Shown piece after piece: positions 50,892-59,841 of a stretch of 64,000 nt of DNA; the first letter of the stretch is position 1, and each line of letters starts with the position of its first letter. Both the position numbers and the translations under genes were made by a program. Source of the stretch: VRUE01 sp963725085. GTDB taxonomy: Bacteria; Actinomycetota; Thermoleophilia; Solirubrobacterales; 70-9. Location: positions 310,001 to 374,000 of the forward strand of contig CAVRXM010000005.1 of the NCBI GenBank assembly GCA_963725085.1, given 5' to 3'. Under the pieces are notes generated by a model. That model was not told the origin of the DNA and did no database searches. It worked only from the letters and a program-made list of their open reading frames with translations.

Positions 50892-52439
50892 CTACTTCAG
50901 GGCTGCAAGGATCTCGCCGGCGGCTCGTTCGCCCGATTCGACCGCTCCGTTCAGGTATCCCTGAGAGTCGATCGAGGTGTGCTCTCCGGCGAAATGGCAG
51001 GCCCCTTCCTGCTGGCGCTCCGCCCCGGCGAACTTGGTGTACTGGCCGACCTTCCAGTAGGAGTAGGAGCCCTTCGTCCATGGATTGGCGGTCCAGAAGT
51101 CGATCGTCGCCCGGCCGTTCCAGCTCGAGCTGATGCCGGGCAGCACCGGCTCGATCTGTTCGAGGAACCGTTCGGCCCGTTCCGTCGGCGACCCGATTCC
51201 GAAGCCGGCGCCGATCTCCCCGCCGGTGTAGTCGACGAGGATGCCCGATTTCCCCGGCTGGGATCGCGTCACCTCCCAGGTGTTCTGGTACCCCGTGTCG
51301 GCGTAGGTCTCGCCCTGGTTGCCGAGGGAGTTCCAGATGCGGCTCTGAAACTGGACGTGAAGCTTCGAGTTCGTCCCCATTCCGAGCTCCCGTATGGCGG
51401 TGTCCTTGACCGGCAGGAATCCGGCTTTCGAGTAGTCGACGTCGCGAAGGATCGAGAACGGGAGGGCGAGTACGACCCGGTCGGCGGTTACGGGGGAGCC
51501 GGTGCTGAACGAGAGCCGGTAGCTGGCGTCCGCGTTGCGCCGGATCGCGGTCAGCTCCGCCCCGGTATGAATCTGATTCTGGAGGGCGGCGGCGAGACGG
51601 GCGGGGATCTGATCGTTGCCGCCGCGGACGTGATACTTCTCGTTCGACGTGCCGAAGATCCGCAGCTGGCCTTGGCCGGAGAAGGCCAGCAGATAGAGCA
51701 TGTTGAGCGAGCTCTGGACGTTCGTCTCGGCGCCGTACTCGATGTTGTAGGCGACATCGAGCAGCTGCCCGAGCTTCGAGCTCAGCCCACCCGGGACGTA
51801 TTCCTCGATCCAATCCGCGACCGACATCGCGTCGAGTTCGCGGCCCCGCTGGGTCGACTGGGTGTAGAGGGTGGGGTAGCCGGCGGCGGATACGTCCTTG
51901 TGCAGCTGCTGCCAGATCCCCTTCAGGTCATCCGTCGCTTCCTCAAACGAGTAGGGCTCTTCGTCGAAGTAGTAGAAGGGCTCGGTGCCGTTGGCCTCGC
52001 CGGAGAGCAGGTTGTCGAGCTTGAGCCCGAGCTCCTGGGCGAGCTGGCGGGTCTGGGTATGGCCCTGGTCGATCAGCTCGCCGCCGTGCTCGGCCATCTG
52101 CCCTTCCACGAAATCTCCTCGCCGCGACCAGCAGCGGCCACCAAGCCGGTCGGAGGCCTCGTAGATGTCGGCCCGGACCCCGGCCTGGCTCAGCCGGTAG
52201 GCGCAGGTGAGCCCCGCGAGTCCTCCGCCGACGACGGCTACCCTGGGGGCAGCAGCGGCGATCGCTCGCGAGAGCGGCCCGCTCAGCATCGCGGCGGCGG
52301 CAAGACCGGCGCCCCCAGCGAGGACGTCGCGTCGGCGCATCAGCAACTCGCGCTCAGCGCCGGAGCCCTCACGCATCACGGACTGGGTCGCGAGCGATGC
52401 GGCCTCACCCAGTCGACGAGCGAGCGGCGTGCGAGGCAT
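50892..52439 (-). CDS. Tat-exported flavin amine oxidase
   Basis: 515 aa from an ATG (MPRTPLARRL); longer starts add non-conserved residues. A twin-arginine signal MRRRDVLAGGAGLAAAAMLS precedes the FAD Rossmann motif RVAVVGGGLAGLTCAYRLSQ, then EASDRLGGRCWS, the MAO family body, and the C-terminal FAD motif HFAGEHTSIDSQGYLNGAVE, which binds the cofactor pyrophosphate. Related enzymes oxidise monoamines, polyamines or L-amino acids. Exported folded with FAD. Frame intact. Divergent from the SnoaL-like gene. Confidence 0.9.
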   Translation of the reverse strand: MPRTPLARRLGEAASLATQSVMREGSGAERELLMRRRDVLAGGAGLAAAAMLSGPLSRAIAAAAPRVAVVGGGLAGLTCAYRLSQAGVRADIYEASDRLGGRCWSRRGDFVEGQMAEHGGELIDQGHTQTRQLAQELGLKLDNLLSGEANGTEPFYYFDEEPYSFEEATDDLKGIWQQLHKDVSAAGYPTLYTQSTQRGRELDAMSVADWIEEYVPGGLSSKLGQLLDVAYNIEYGAETNVQSSLNMLYLLAFSGQGQLRIFGTSNEKYHVRGGNDQIPARLAAALQNQIHTGAELTAIRRNADASYRLSFSTGSPVTADRVVLALPFSILRDVDYSKAGFLPVKDTAIRELGMGTNSKLHVQFQSRIWNSLGNQGETYADTGYQNTWEVTRSQPGKSGILVDYTGGEIGAGFGIGSPTERAERFLEQIEPVLPGISSSWNGRATIDFWTANPWTKGSYSYWKVGQYTKFAGAERQQEGACHFAGEHTSIDSQGYLNGAVESGERAAGEILAALK

Positions 52440-52571
52440 GCACTGACTGTCGCACAGGGTTTGCTCAATTGGGTTGAAGTGGCTGACAGGCACGGCCGGG
52501 ATCGCTGAGGCGCGACGCTCCGTCCCGGCGTTAGTGTCAGGCAAGAGCAAGACCCGCTGGAAGGAGGCACC

Positions 52572-52997
52572 GTGAGCGAGCTTCAGGAGTTCCTTGATTC
52601 ATTCGTCCCCCGCCAGGAGGCTGCCGACCACGCCCTTCACGACGGTCACGTCGAGCCCAGGAAGGAGCTGTGGTCGCGCGCCGACCCCGTCACCGTCCTC
52701 GGCGCCTTCGGTGTCGCCGCAAGCGGCTGGGACGACGTGAGCAAGACGTTCGACTGGGTCGCCTCCCAGTTCTCAGGCACCGAGGAGTTCAGACTCGAGG
52801 TGATCGCCGCCGGCGTCAGCGGCGACCTGGCCTACACCGTCGGCTACGAGCACTCGCTCGTCTCTCGTCACGGCGGCCCTCCGCAGCGCAACCGCCTGCG
52901 CGTGACCCACGTCTACCGTCGCGAGGATGGCGAGTGGAGGATCGTGCATCGTCACGGAGATGGCCTCGAGTCCGATCGGCCATCCTCGGTCAATTAG
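52572..52997 (+). CDS. SnoaL/NTF2-like fold protein
   Basis: 141 aa from a GTG with a strong AAGGAGG seven bases upstream. Cone-shaped NTF2-like pattern: ELWSRADPVTVLGAFGVAAS, WDDVSKTFDWVASQF, LAYTVGYEHSLV, RVTHVYRREDGEWRIVHRHG. The ending GEWRIVHRH is a hallmark of DUF4440/SnoaL-like small ketosteroid-isomerase relatives. Ligand unknown. Confidence 0.85.
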   Translation: MSELQEFLDSFVPRQEAADHALHDGHVEPRKELWSRADPVTVLGAFGVAASGWDDVSKTFDWVASQFSGTEEFRLEVIAAGVSGDLAYTVGYEHSLVSRHGGPPQRNRLRVTHVYRREDGEWRIVHRHGDGLESDRPSSVN

Positions 52998-53042
52998 TGA
53001 ACAGGGTCACCTTCTGGGCCGAAAGCAAACCGGCACCGAAGG

Positions 53043-53909
53043 TCAGGCTGGATATGGGGTCCAGCGTGACGACAGCTGTCGGCCGCGGGGCCAGACGGTC
53101 TCCGAAGCACGGGTGAGAACCGCCGGCAGGTCGTCGCAGGAAGCGCGAGCGAGATCCTCGGCGCGGGCGCCGGGCCCGAGCACGAGCCCGGCGACCACGT
53201 CGAGGAGCTCCTCCTGTGACAGCGCAGCGGCGGCGCGGTTCCGCGCCGGGACCGCCGCCAGCGCGACGGGGTCGCCGTCGATGCAGAGGGCTCCGAGGCG
53301 GGAGACGAAGGCGAATACGTCCTCGATCTCGAGCTCAGATTCGTCGACCTCGAAGCGGGCGTCCTCGAGGCGACCGAAGCGGTAGGTCGTCTCCGACCAG
53401 ACCAGCTGCGTCACCTGGGCGGAGGTGACCCAGATCACCGCCGCGCGCACCGCCGTGCCCGGGCTGGCGAAGAGGCTGGCGGGCACGTAGCCGACCAGCG
53501 GCGCGGACGGCACCGCACCGATGTCGAGGTCGTGGAGCTCACCAGTCAGGACCAGCACCTCACGGTCGGCCTCGTCGGCGAAATGGGCGAACTTCATCGC
53601 GAGCCGGGAGGGGGCGGCATTGGCGCCGAAGGCCAGAATCGGGTGCCGCCCCTCGGTGAGGGCGCCGATCCTCGCCCGCCGCTGCGAGGAGTCGAGGTCC
53701 GACAGGAGCTCCACCGCTTCGCCCCTGAGCACGTATGAGCCCAGCGGGCGCTCGAATGGATAGCCGCGCGCGCGATCGAAGAACGCCGGGTCGTACTCAC
53801 GGCGCGGCCAGGCGGCGATCACGTCCCGGAGGGCAGCGAAGAACCGCTCGTCGTCCAGTGCAAGCCGTTCCAGCAGCTCTGGCTCGGTGATCGGCGGCCA
53901 ATCGCGCAC
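53043..53909 (-). CDS. Uncharacterised protein with a gamma-glutamylcyclotransferase-like motif
   Basis: 288 aa, intact, not recognised with confidence. Residues near 90-105 (PILAFGANAAPSRLAMKF) resemble the YGSN-x-x-x-x-x-L nucleotide/substrate loop of the gamma-glutamylcyclotransferase fold, followed by GYVPASLFASPGTAVRAAVI and a Glu/Asp-rich stretch (RFEVDESELEIEDVFAF). No signal peptide or membrane segment. Divergent from the methyltransferase gene. Confidence 0.6.
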   Translation of the reverse strand: MRDWPPITEPELLERLALDDERFFAALRDVIAAWPRREYDPAFFDRARGYPFERPLGSYVLRGEAVELLSDLDSSQRRARIGALTEGRHPILAFGANAAPSRLAMKFAHFADEADREVLVLTGELHDLDIGAVPSAPLVGYVPASLFASPGTAVRAAVIWVTSAQVTQLVWSETTYRFGRLEDARFEVDESELEIEDVFAFVSRLGALCIDGDPVALAAVPARNRAAAALSQEELLDVVAGLVLGPGARAEDLARASCDDLPAVLTRASETVWPRGRQLSSRWTPYPA

Positions 53910-53987
53910 CGGCCGAGACTAACGGCGGCCATACGGTAATTGCGGAATAGGATCCGACCAGGCGAAGCTGACTGAGAGGGAGAGGCG

Positions 53988-54800
53988 ATGAACGCGAACC
54001 CGAACAAGGCACTATGGGAGAAGGGCGACTTCACCCGCATCGCGGAGACGATGCGGGAGAGCGGAGAGGCGCTGGTCGGAAAGCTCGGGATAAGCGAGGG
54101 AATGAAGGTGCTCGACGTCGGTTGCGGCGATGGGACGACGGCGATACCCGCAGCGCGGATGGGGGCGGACGTCCTCGGTGTCGATATCTCCGCCCCCCTT
54201 GTGGCCGCGGGCAATGCGCGCGCCCAGGAGCTCGGCCTGGCCAACGTCCGGTTCCAGGAGGGCGATGTGACCGATCTGCGCGATCTGGACGATGGGACCT
54301 TCGACCTCGTCATCAGCATCTTCGGGGCGATGTTCGCGCCGAGGCCGTTCGATGTGGCGGAGGAGATGGTCCGGGTGACGAAACCGGGTGGGCGTATCGT
54401 CATGGGCAACTGGATCCCGAACGACCCCACCCTTGTCGCTCAGATCCTCAAGATCAGCTCCTCCTATTCGCCGCCGCCGCCGGAGGGCTTCATCAGCCCG
54501 ATGACCTGGGGCATCGAGGACGACGTGACCGAGCGGTTCACGGCAGCCGGAGTCCCGGAGGGGCAGATCTCGTTCGAGCGGGATACATACACGTTCAACT
54601 ATCCCGGCTCTCCGGCGGACCTGGTGGGGGTGTTCAAGAGCTATTACGGCCCGACGATGAACGCCTTCGAGGCGGCCGCGGCGGACGACCGCGAGGCCGA
54701 TCTCCAGAACGAGCTCGAGACCCTGTTCAGCGAACAGAACACCGGCGATGAAGCCACCTCGATCGGGGCGACCTTTCTGCGGGTGACCGTTCAGCGGTAG
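53988..54800 (+). CDS. SAM-dependent class I methyltransferase
   Basis: 270 aa, intact, with AGAGGCG-type ribosome site. SAM motif I GMKVLDVGCGDGTTAIPAAR, motif II acid in LGVDIS, motif III-like VRFQEGDVTDLRDLDDGTFD, then RVTKPGGRIVMGNWIP. UbiE/COQ5-like group with unknown acceptor. Followed closely by ppk2. Confidence 0.85.
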   Translation: MNANPNKALWEKGDFTRIAETMRESGEALVGKLGISEGMKVLDVGCGDGTTAIPAARMGADVLGVDISAPLVAAGNARAQELGLANVRFQEGDVTDLRDLDDGTFDLVISIFGAMFAPRPFDVAEEMVRVTKPGGRIVMGNWIPNDPTLVAQILKISSSYSPPPPEGFISPMTWGIEDDVTERFTAAGVPEGQISFERDTYTFNYPGSPADLVGVFKSYYGPTMNAFEAAAADDREADLQNELETLFSEQNTGDEATSIGATFLRVTVQR

Positions 54801-54804
54801 AGCG

Positions 54805-55599
54805 GTGGCTCCGAAGGCGCTGACCAAGAAGCAGTACGAAAAGGAGCTCCGGCGGCTTCAGGTGGAGCTGGTCAGGCTCCAGGAATGGATCGTCCACGAG
54901 GGGCTCAAAGTCGTCGTCCTCTTCGAGGGGCGCGACACCGCCGGCAAGGGCGGGACGATCCGGAGGATCACCGAACGGACCAATCCCAGGGTGGTGCGGA
55001 TCGTGGCGCTCGCCAAGCCGACCGATCGCGAGAGGACGGAGTGGTACTTCCAGCGCTACGTCGCCCACCTGCCGGCCGGCGGCGAGATGGTCCTGTTCGA
55101 TCGCAGTTGGTACAACCGCGCCGGCGTCGAGCGGGTGATGGGCTACTGCAACGACGCCGAGTACGAGGAGTTCATGCGCACCTGTCCGCAGTTCGAGCGG
55201 ATCATCCAGCGCGCGGGCATCATCCTCGTCAAGTACTGGATGTCGGTCAGCGACGAGGAGCAGGAGCGCCGCTTTGAGGCCCGCCTCGACGACCCGGCGA
55301 AACGCTGGAAGCTGAGTGAAACCGACCTCGAGGCCCGCGCTCGCTGGGTCGACTATGCCGAGGCGAAGGACGAGATGTTCGCCTATACGGACATCGAGGA
55401 CTCACCCTGGTTCGTCGTCGAGGCCGACGACAAGCGCTCGGCGAGGCTGAATCTGATCAGCCACCTGCTTGAACGGATCCCCTACGAGCGGGTCGACCAG
55501 ACTCCGATTGAGTTCCCGCCCCGCCAGGAGCGCGCCTACGTCCGGCCCCCGCGCTCGACGGAAAGGCTCGTCCCGGAGCGGTTCACGGTCGAGCCTTAG
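54805..55599 (+). CDS. ppk2: Polyphosphate kinase 2
   Basis: 264 aa from a GTG five bases after the methyltransferase. P-loop kinase: Walker A FEGRDTAGKGGTIRRITERT, then ALAKPTDRERTEWYFQRYV, Walker B/lid DRSWYNRAGVERVMG, and KYWMSVSDEEQERRFEARL. One-domain class I or III PPK2, which makes NTPs from polyphosphate or interconverts NDP/NTP. Next to a PiT transporter and DUF47 protein, forming a phosphate/polyphosphate module. Confidence 0.95.
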   Translation: MAPKALTKKQYEKELRRLQVELVRLQEWIVHEGLKVVVLFEGRDTAGKGGTIRRITERTNPRVVRIVALAKPTDRERTEWYFQRYVAHLPAGGEMVLFDRSWYNRAGVERVMGYCNDAEYEEFMRTCPQFERIIQRAGIILVKYWMSVSDEEQERRFEARLDDPAKRWKLSETDLEARARWVDYAEAKDEMFAYTDIEDSPWFVVEADDKRSARLNLISHLLERIPYERVDQTPIEFPPRQERAYVRPPRSTERLVPERFTVEP

Positions 55600-55610
55600 G
55601 AAGTCTCGGC

Positions 55611-56615
55611 GTGGAACTCGCGCTCGCTGTCTCGTTCTCGATCGCCTTCGCGTTCACCAATGGCTTTCATGACGCCGCCAACGCGATCGCCACCATGGTC
55701 GCGACCCGAGCTGCGCGGCCGAGCCAGGCGATCGTGCTGGCCGCCATCTTCAACATGCTCGGCGCCCTGCTCGTCGGCAGCGCCGTCGCCGACACGATCG
55801 CCGGCATCGTCACCGTTCCCGCCTCGGAGGCCGTCGCGGTGATCGGCTCCGGCGTCCTCGCCGCAACGCTCTGGAACATCCTGACCTGGTGGCGGGGCCT
55901 GCCGTCGAGCTCGGCCCACGCGCTGGTCGGCGGCCTGTCGGGAGCGGCCTTCGCCGAAGCGGGCGTCACGGCGATCCGCTGGGGGGGACTGGAAGGGATC
56001 AAGCCGGTCGGGATCGCGGGGGTGATGATCGCCCTCGCGGTGTCCCCCGTGATCGGCTTCGGCCTCGGGCTGCTCTTCGCCCGCATCAACCGGCGCCTGC
56101 TGAGGCGGGCGACACGGCGGGTGCGGTCGCCGATCCGAGCCTCGGAGTGGGTGATGTCCGCCGCCCTCGCCTTCGGCCACGGCGCCAACGACGCGCAGAA
56201 GGCGATGGGCGTGCTCGCCGCATTGCTCCTCGCCAGCGGCGATCTCAGCTCGCTCACGGTGCCGCTCTGGGTCAAGCTCGCCTGCGGGGGCGCGCTCACG
56301 CTCGGCACCGCGACGGGGGGATGGCGGATCATCCGCACGATCGGCCGGCGCATCTTCCACCTCGCGTCGATCGACGCCTTCTCGAGCCAGAGCGCATCGA
56401 CAGCCGTCGTCCTGCCGGCCACCTTCGTCGGCGCCCCGGTCTCGACCACCCAGGTGGTCGCCTCCTCGGTGGTCGGGGTCGGCGGTGGTCGGCGGCGCTG
56501 GCGCCATGTCCGCTGGTCGGTGGTCCGGTCGATCGCCTATGCCTGGCTGCTGACGCTCCCCGGCTCGGCCCTGCTTGGGGCCATAATCCTTGTCGCTTGG
56601 AGAGCGATCCAATGA
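55611..56615 (+). CDS. pit: PiT-family inorganic phosphate transporter
   Basis: 334 aa from a GTG, 11 bases after ppk2. About ten membrane segments. The family signature GFHDAANAIATMVATRA is at 17-33 and its inverted-repeat partner FGHGANDAQKAMGVLAALLL near 195; SSSAHALVGGLSG and APVSTTQVVASSVVGVG complete the sites. Low-affinity, ion-coupled phosphate uptake. The ATG of the DUF47 gene overlaps its stop. Confidence 0.95.
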   Translation: MELALAVSFSIAFAFTNGFHDAANAIATMVATRAARPSQAIVLAAIFNMLGALLVGSAVADTIAGIVTVPASEAVAVIGSGVLAATLWNILTWWRGLPSSSAHALVGGLSGAAFAEAGVTAIRWGGLEGIKPVGIAGVMIALAVSPVIGFGLGLLFARINRRLLRRATRRVRSPIRASEWVMSAALAFGHGANDAQKAMGVLAALLLASGDLSSLTVPLWVKLACGGALTLGTATGGWRIIRTIGRRIFHLASIDAFSSQSASTAVVLPATFVGAPVSTTQVVASSVVGVGGGRRRWRHVRWSVVRSIAYAWLLTLPGSALLGAIILVAWRAIQ

Positions 56616-57226
56616 CCCGGCGACACTGGTTTCTCCCACAGACCCCCGACCTGCTCGGGATGCTCCGCTCCCAGGCGGCGACCACGACGAGGGGCCTGGA
56701 GGAGCTGACTTCCTGGGGAAACGGGGACCCCGCCGCCGCCGATCGGCTCCGTGCCCTCGAGCACGAGGCCGACCGACAGAAGGGAAAGCTCCGCGACGAG
56801 CTGACCGCGGCGTTCTCGACGCCGCTGGAGCCCGAGGACCTGTTCGAGCTCTCTCGCGGCATCGACGACGTGCTCAACAGCGCCAAGAACCTGGTCGGTG
56901 AGGCCGAGGCCATGCACGCCTCGCCCGACCCGGCGATCGCCAAGATGGCGGCCGAGCTGACCCACGGTGCCAAACGGATCGAGTCGGCGTTCGCGAAGTT
57001 CGCCGAAGACGACAGAGCCGGTGCCACCGCGCTGGCCGACAAGGCGATCAAGGACCAGCGCCACGCCCAGCACACCTACCGCGACGCGATGTCGGGGCTG
57101 GTCGACAATCCCGACCTGCGCGAGGTCGCGACCCGCCGCGAGCTCTACCGACGCCTGGCTCGCACCGGTGACGCCCTGGTCAGGGTTGCGGAGCGGATCT
57201 GGTACGCGGTCCTGAAGGAGAGCTGA
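56612..57226 (+). CDS. DUF47/PhoU-like Pit accessory protein
   Basis: 204 aa, intact, starting at an ATG overlapping the pit stop. All-helical PhoU-like fold: DRLRALEHEADRQKGKLRDE, LFELSRGIDDVLNSAKNLV, and ELYRRLARTGDALVRVAERI. DUF47 proteins are regularly encoded beside Pit transporters and thought to modulate them. Last gene of the ppk2-pit-DUF47 run. Confidence 0.9.
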   Translation: MTRRHWFLPQTPDLLGMLRSQAATTTRGLEELTSWGNGDPAAADRLRALEHEADRQKGKLRDELTAAFSTPLEPEDLFELSRGIDDVLNSAKNLVGEAEAMHASPDPAIAKMAAELTHGAKRIESAFAKFAEDDRAGATALADKAIKDQRHAQHTYRDAMSGLVDNPDLREVATRRELYRRLARTGDALVRVAERIWYAVLKES

Positions 57227-57487
57227 GCGGGCGGGCTGTCGAAAACACATCTTCACCTAATTGGAGACGCGATCCTCTACACTGGCCTGGTCCCGGACGG
57301 GCAGGACCCGGACGGGCTTCCCCGTGTCGACCGACGGCAGAGCCGCGGAGGCACGACACCGCGTCGCTGCTTATCCCTGGTGCGACCGGTAAATGCGCAG
57401 GAAGGTTCCCGTGGCTGACTTCCCTCGGCCGCCGGGCCTCCTGCGCACGCCGGCACTCGATGAGAGGGGACGGCGGGTGAAGAGCGG
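57227..57487. other. Gene-poor gap with promoter-like element
   Basis: 261 bases without a credible gene. It holds the first copy (57261-57283) of a 23-bp element repeated 3.3 kb away before the last TetR gene, and short direct repeats of CCCGGACGGG near 57293-57315. TACACT at 57278-57283 could be a -10. What it would transcribe is unclear, possibly a lost gene. Confidence 0.45.
57261..57283 (+). repeat. 23-bp promoter/operator-like element, copy 1
   Basis: TTGGAGACGC[G]ATCCTCTAC[A]CT; matches copy 2 at 60561-60583 in 21 of 23 bases. It overlaps a possible -10 (TACACT). No gene follows on this strand for about 950 bases. Confidence 0.6.
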
Positions 57488-58195
57488 TCAGTTACGCGCG
57501 GCGGCGGCCTCTTGGCCGGGAAAGGCCGACAGCACCAGCCGGTAGAAGCCCCGGACTTCGGTCTCGAAATCCTCTGGGGCCCCGCGCAGGATCGCGCCGG
57601 TGACGAAGCAGCGGATCGACCCGAGCACGAACGCGGCGGTGATCGGCGGCGGAGCCGTGTCCTCATCGAGATCGCTCCGTGCCTCATCCATTTTCTGCGT
57701 GAGGCGGGCGATCATCTCCGCGCGCTTGCGCAGGGCTCGTCCCCCCGCGACGTGGACCTCGACCAGGAGACCGCGCGCCAGGGCCGGCCGCTCGTCGAGG
57801 AAGGCCGCGGTCCGCAGCAACCCGGTCAGCACACCCTCCGCCCAGGTGTCCTCGGCGGCGATCGCCTCCATCAGCTCGTCGTAGCGCCGCTCTATCTCGA
57901 ATTCGTAGGCGTCCGCATAGCACTCTCCCTTGTTCGGGAAGTGGGCATAGAACTCGTGGCGGCTGCCGCCGTAGCGGTCGATCACGTCCTGAACGGTGAC
58001 GTCTCGGTAACCGCGTTCGCCGCAGGCCTCGAGCATCGCCTCCATGATCCGCTCGGCGACCCCCGAGTTCCGACGTCGTTGGTCCTTCCGCAGCCGCGCC
58101 AGCTCATCGCGGGGGGTCCGCGCTCGGGGCCCCGTCGTTGTTCCCCTGCCTGCCACCGACCGGGAACGATACCTCTCTTGTTTGGATACTGTCAT
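57488..58195 (-). CDS. TetR-family regulator A
   Basis: 235 aa, intact. A basic N-terminal tail (about 40 residues) precedes the HTH: RIMEAMLEACGERGYRDVTV, QDVIDRYGGSRHEFYAHFPN, KGECYADAYEFEIERRY. The ligand domain carries FVLGSIRCFVTGAIL. Divergent from regulator B with only 38 bases between starts, so their promoters overlap. First of five TetR genes. Confidence 0.9.
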   Translation of the reverse strand: MTVSKQERYRSRSVAGRGTTTGPRARTPRDELARLRKDQRRRNSGVAERIMEAMLEACGERGYRDVTVQDVIDRYGGSRHEFYAHFPNKGECYADAYEFEIERRYDELMEAIAAEDTWAEGVLTGLLRTAAFLDERPALARGLLVEVHVAGGRALRKRAEMIARLTQKMDEARSDLDEDTAPPPITAAFVLGSIRCFVTGAILRGAPEDFETEVRGFYRLVLSAFPGQEAAAARN

Positions 58196-58221
58196 TCTCC
58201 CAACTCCGTTTCCGGCTCGGC

Positions 58222-58233
58222 TATCCTCGCCCG
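58222..58233 (+). promoter_or_regulatory. Likely -10 box of TetR B, leaderless start
   Basis: TATCCT at 58222-58227 followed by exactly six bases (CGCCCG) and the ATG. No Shine-Dalgarno fits between. The spacing equals that between -10 and transcription start, so a leaderless mRNA is expected, common in actinobacteria. Confidence 0.45.
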
Positions 58234-58902
58234 ATGGTCTCGCTGCCGGAACACCTTGCGCAAGGCCCTGTCGGCAGGAATCAGGTGTCGCGCGATGTGA
58301 TCGAAACCGAGCACCGCAACCACGTCCTCGACGTCGCGACAGAGGTCTTCGCCAAGCGCGGATACACCGCGACGACGGTGGACCACATCGTCTCCGCCGC
58401 CAGGATCGGGGTGGGCAGTTTCTATTCCCTATTCGACGGCAAGGAGGACTGCTTTCTCCAGGCCTACGAGCGCAATCTGGCGACCGGGCGCGCCCGGGTC
58501 GAGGAGAGCATCCCGGGCGGGGCACCTTGGCCGGAGCTCGCCTGCGCCACCCTGCAGAGCGTCCTCGACCTGATCGCCGCCGAGCCGCTTGCGGCCCGCC
58601 TGGTCCTGGCCGAGGCACAGACGGCGGGTGACGCCGCCCTCCGTCGCTACGAGGAAACCATCGACCAGCTCGTGCCGGTGCTGCGCGCCGGGCGCGAGGT
58701 CAGCCCGTTTGCCGGCGAGCTACCGCAATCCCTCGAGGTCGCCATCCTCGGCGGGCTGCTCTGGTTCCTGCAGCAACGTGTCGTCCAGGGGGAGATCGAC
58801 GGCCTCGAGGATCGCCTCCCCGAGGTGGCCGACATCGTCCTGGCGCCCTACCTCGGTGAGAAGCAAACCGAGCGGGTCTTGAAGTCCTTCGCGCGCACCT
58901 AA
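58234..58902 (+). CDS. TetR-family regulator B
   Basis: 222 aa. ATG chosen because it follows a -10 box by six bases; an upstream extension would overlap regulator A. HTH: HVLDVATEVFAKRGYTATTV, DHIVSAARIGVGSFYSLFDG, KEDCFLQAYERNLATGRA. The tail ends DIVLAPYLGEKQTERVL. The C-terminal PYLG signature is shared with regulator D. Confidence 0.88.
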   Translation: MVSLPEHLAQGPVGRNQVSRDVIETEHRNHVLDVATEVFAKRGYTATTVDHIVSAARIGVGSFYSLFDGKEDCFLQAYERNLATGRARVEESIPGGAPWPELACATLQSVLDLIAAEPLAARLVLAEAQTAGDAALRRYEETIDQLVPVLRAGREVSPFAGELPQSLEVAILGGLLWFLQQRVVQGEIDGLEDRLPEVADIVLAPYLGEKQTERVLKSFART

Positions 58903-59096
58903 CGCAAGACCCGCACGGTCACGGTGGGCGGAGTGCCTTGACCTTCGAATCGCGGCTGGAGAGACTCTCGGTGGAGAAAGTGTCATTCGCGGAAGGAGCC
59001 TTGCTCCAGTGCTCGACCAGATCGCGGTGCGTTCCCGCCTCGACCACGAGATTGCGCGTAGGGAATCGGTAACGGGGCCGGCGGCGGGAGCCGCGG

Positions 59097-59771
59097 ATGA
59101 TGCCTGACTCGGGGACCGGTGGGAAGCTCTCGGGTGCGGAGCCTGATTCGCGCGCGAGGATCCGCGACGCGGTCATGGAGCTGGTCGTCGAGCGGGGATT
59201 TGACGCGACGACAGAGAAAATGGTCATCGAACGCGCCGAGGTGAGACGCGATGACTTCGAGAGCCTGTTCGGAGATCTCAGAGGTTGTTGCGTCGAGATC
59301 TATCGTGAGAACATCGAGGACTTCAACCAGGCGGTCTTCGGGGCAGCTGTCGGGGATCGTTGGCGCGACCGCCTCCGGGCGGCCGCCTACACCGCGGCGA
59401 GATACATAGACGCCCGTCCTATCCAGACCCGCTTCGACATGATCCAGATGCTCGGGGTCGGCGACATGGCACAGGCGTACCGAGATCGATATCTGGGCCG
59501 GATCGTGAACCTCATCGATGAAGGCCGAGAGGAGCTGCCGGACCCCGACTCGATGTCGCGCGACGTCGCGATCGGGGTGTTCGGCTCGATCTACCAGTTC
59601 CTCCTCAAGGAACTCCATGATCGCCGCGCGCCGGTCACGGCTGAGAGCTTCGTGCCCCAGTTGATGTACATCGCGGTTCGCCCCTACTTCGGTCACGATG
59701 CGGCGCTCGAAGAGCTGAGCGTCGAGCCACCGCCACCGGACGAAATGGATGGAACGGGACGACGAGACTGA
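59097..59771 (+). CDS. TetR-family regulator C
   Basis: 224 aa, intact. HTH: RIRDAVMELVVERGFDATTE, KMVIERAEVRRDDFESLFGD, less typical in the recognition helix (RRDDFESLF in place of S-x-x-x-FY-x-HF). The tail has IAVRPYFGHDAALEELS. Possible ribosome site GGGAG before the double ATG. Its 3' end overlaps the 5' region of regulator D. Confidence 0.83.
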   Translation: MMPDSGTGGKLSGAEPDSRARIRDAVMELVVERGFDATTEKMVIERAEVRRDDFESLFGDLRGCCVEIYRENIEDFNQAVFGAAVGDRWRDRLRAAAYTAARYIDARPIQTRFDMIQMLGVGDMAQAYRDRYLGRIVNLIDEGREELPDPDSMSRDVAIGVFGSIYQFLLKELHDRRAPVTAESFVPQLMYIAVRPYFGHDAALEELSVEPPPPDEMDGTGRRD

Positions 59772-59829
59772 CGGCCGACAGGCGCGCACACCAATCGGAG
59801 GCCCAGTGCAAGCGCCGGCCGCGGTCGAC

Positions 59830-59841
59830 TATGTTGCCCGC
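59830..59841 (+). promoter_or_regulatory. Likely -10 box of TetR D, leaderless start
   Basis: TATGTT at 59830-59835, six bases (GCCCGC), then GTG. Same geometry as the element before regulator B. Confidence 0.4.

Noticed and set aside
50857..51813. N-terminal extension of the Nei-type glycosylase by over 300 residues
   Set aside because: It lies in a shifted frame of the amine oxidase gene and is Arg-rich; the glycosylase fold needs a free N-terminus right at MAEGDT.
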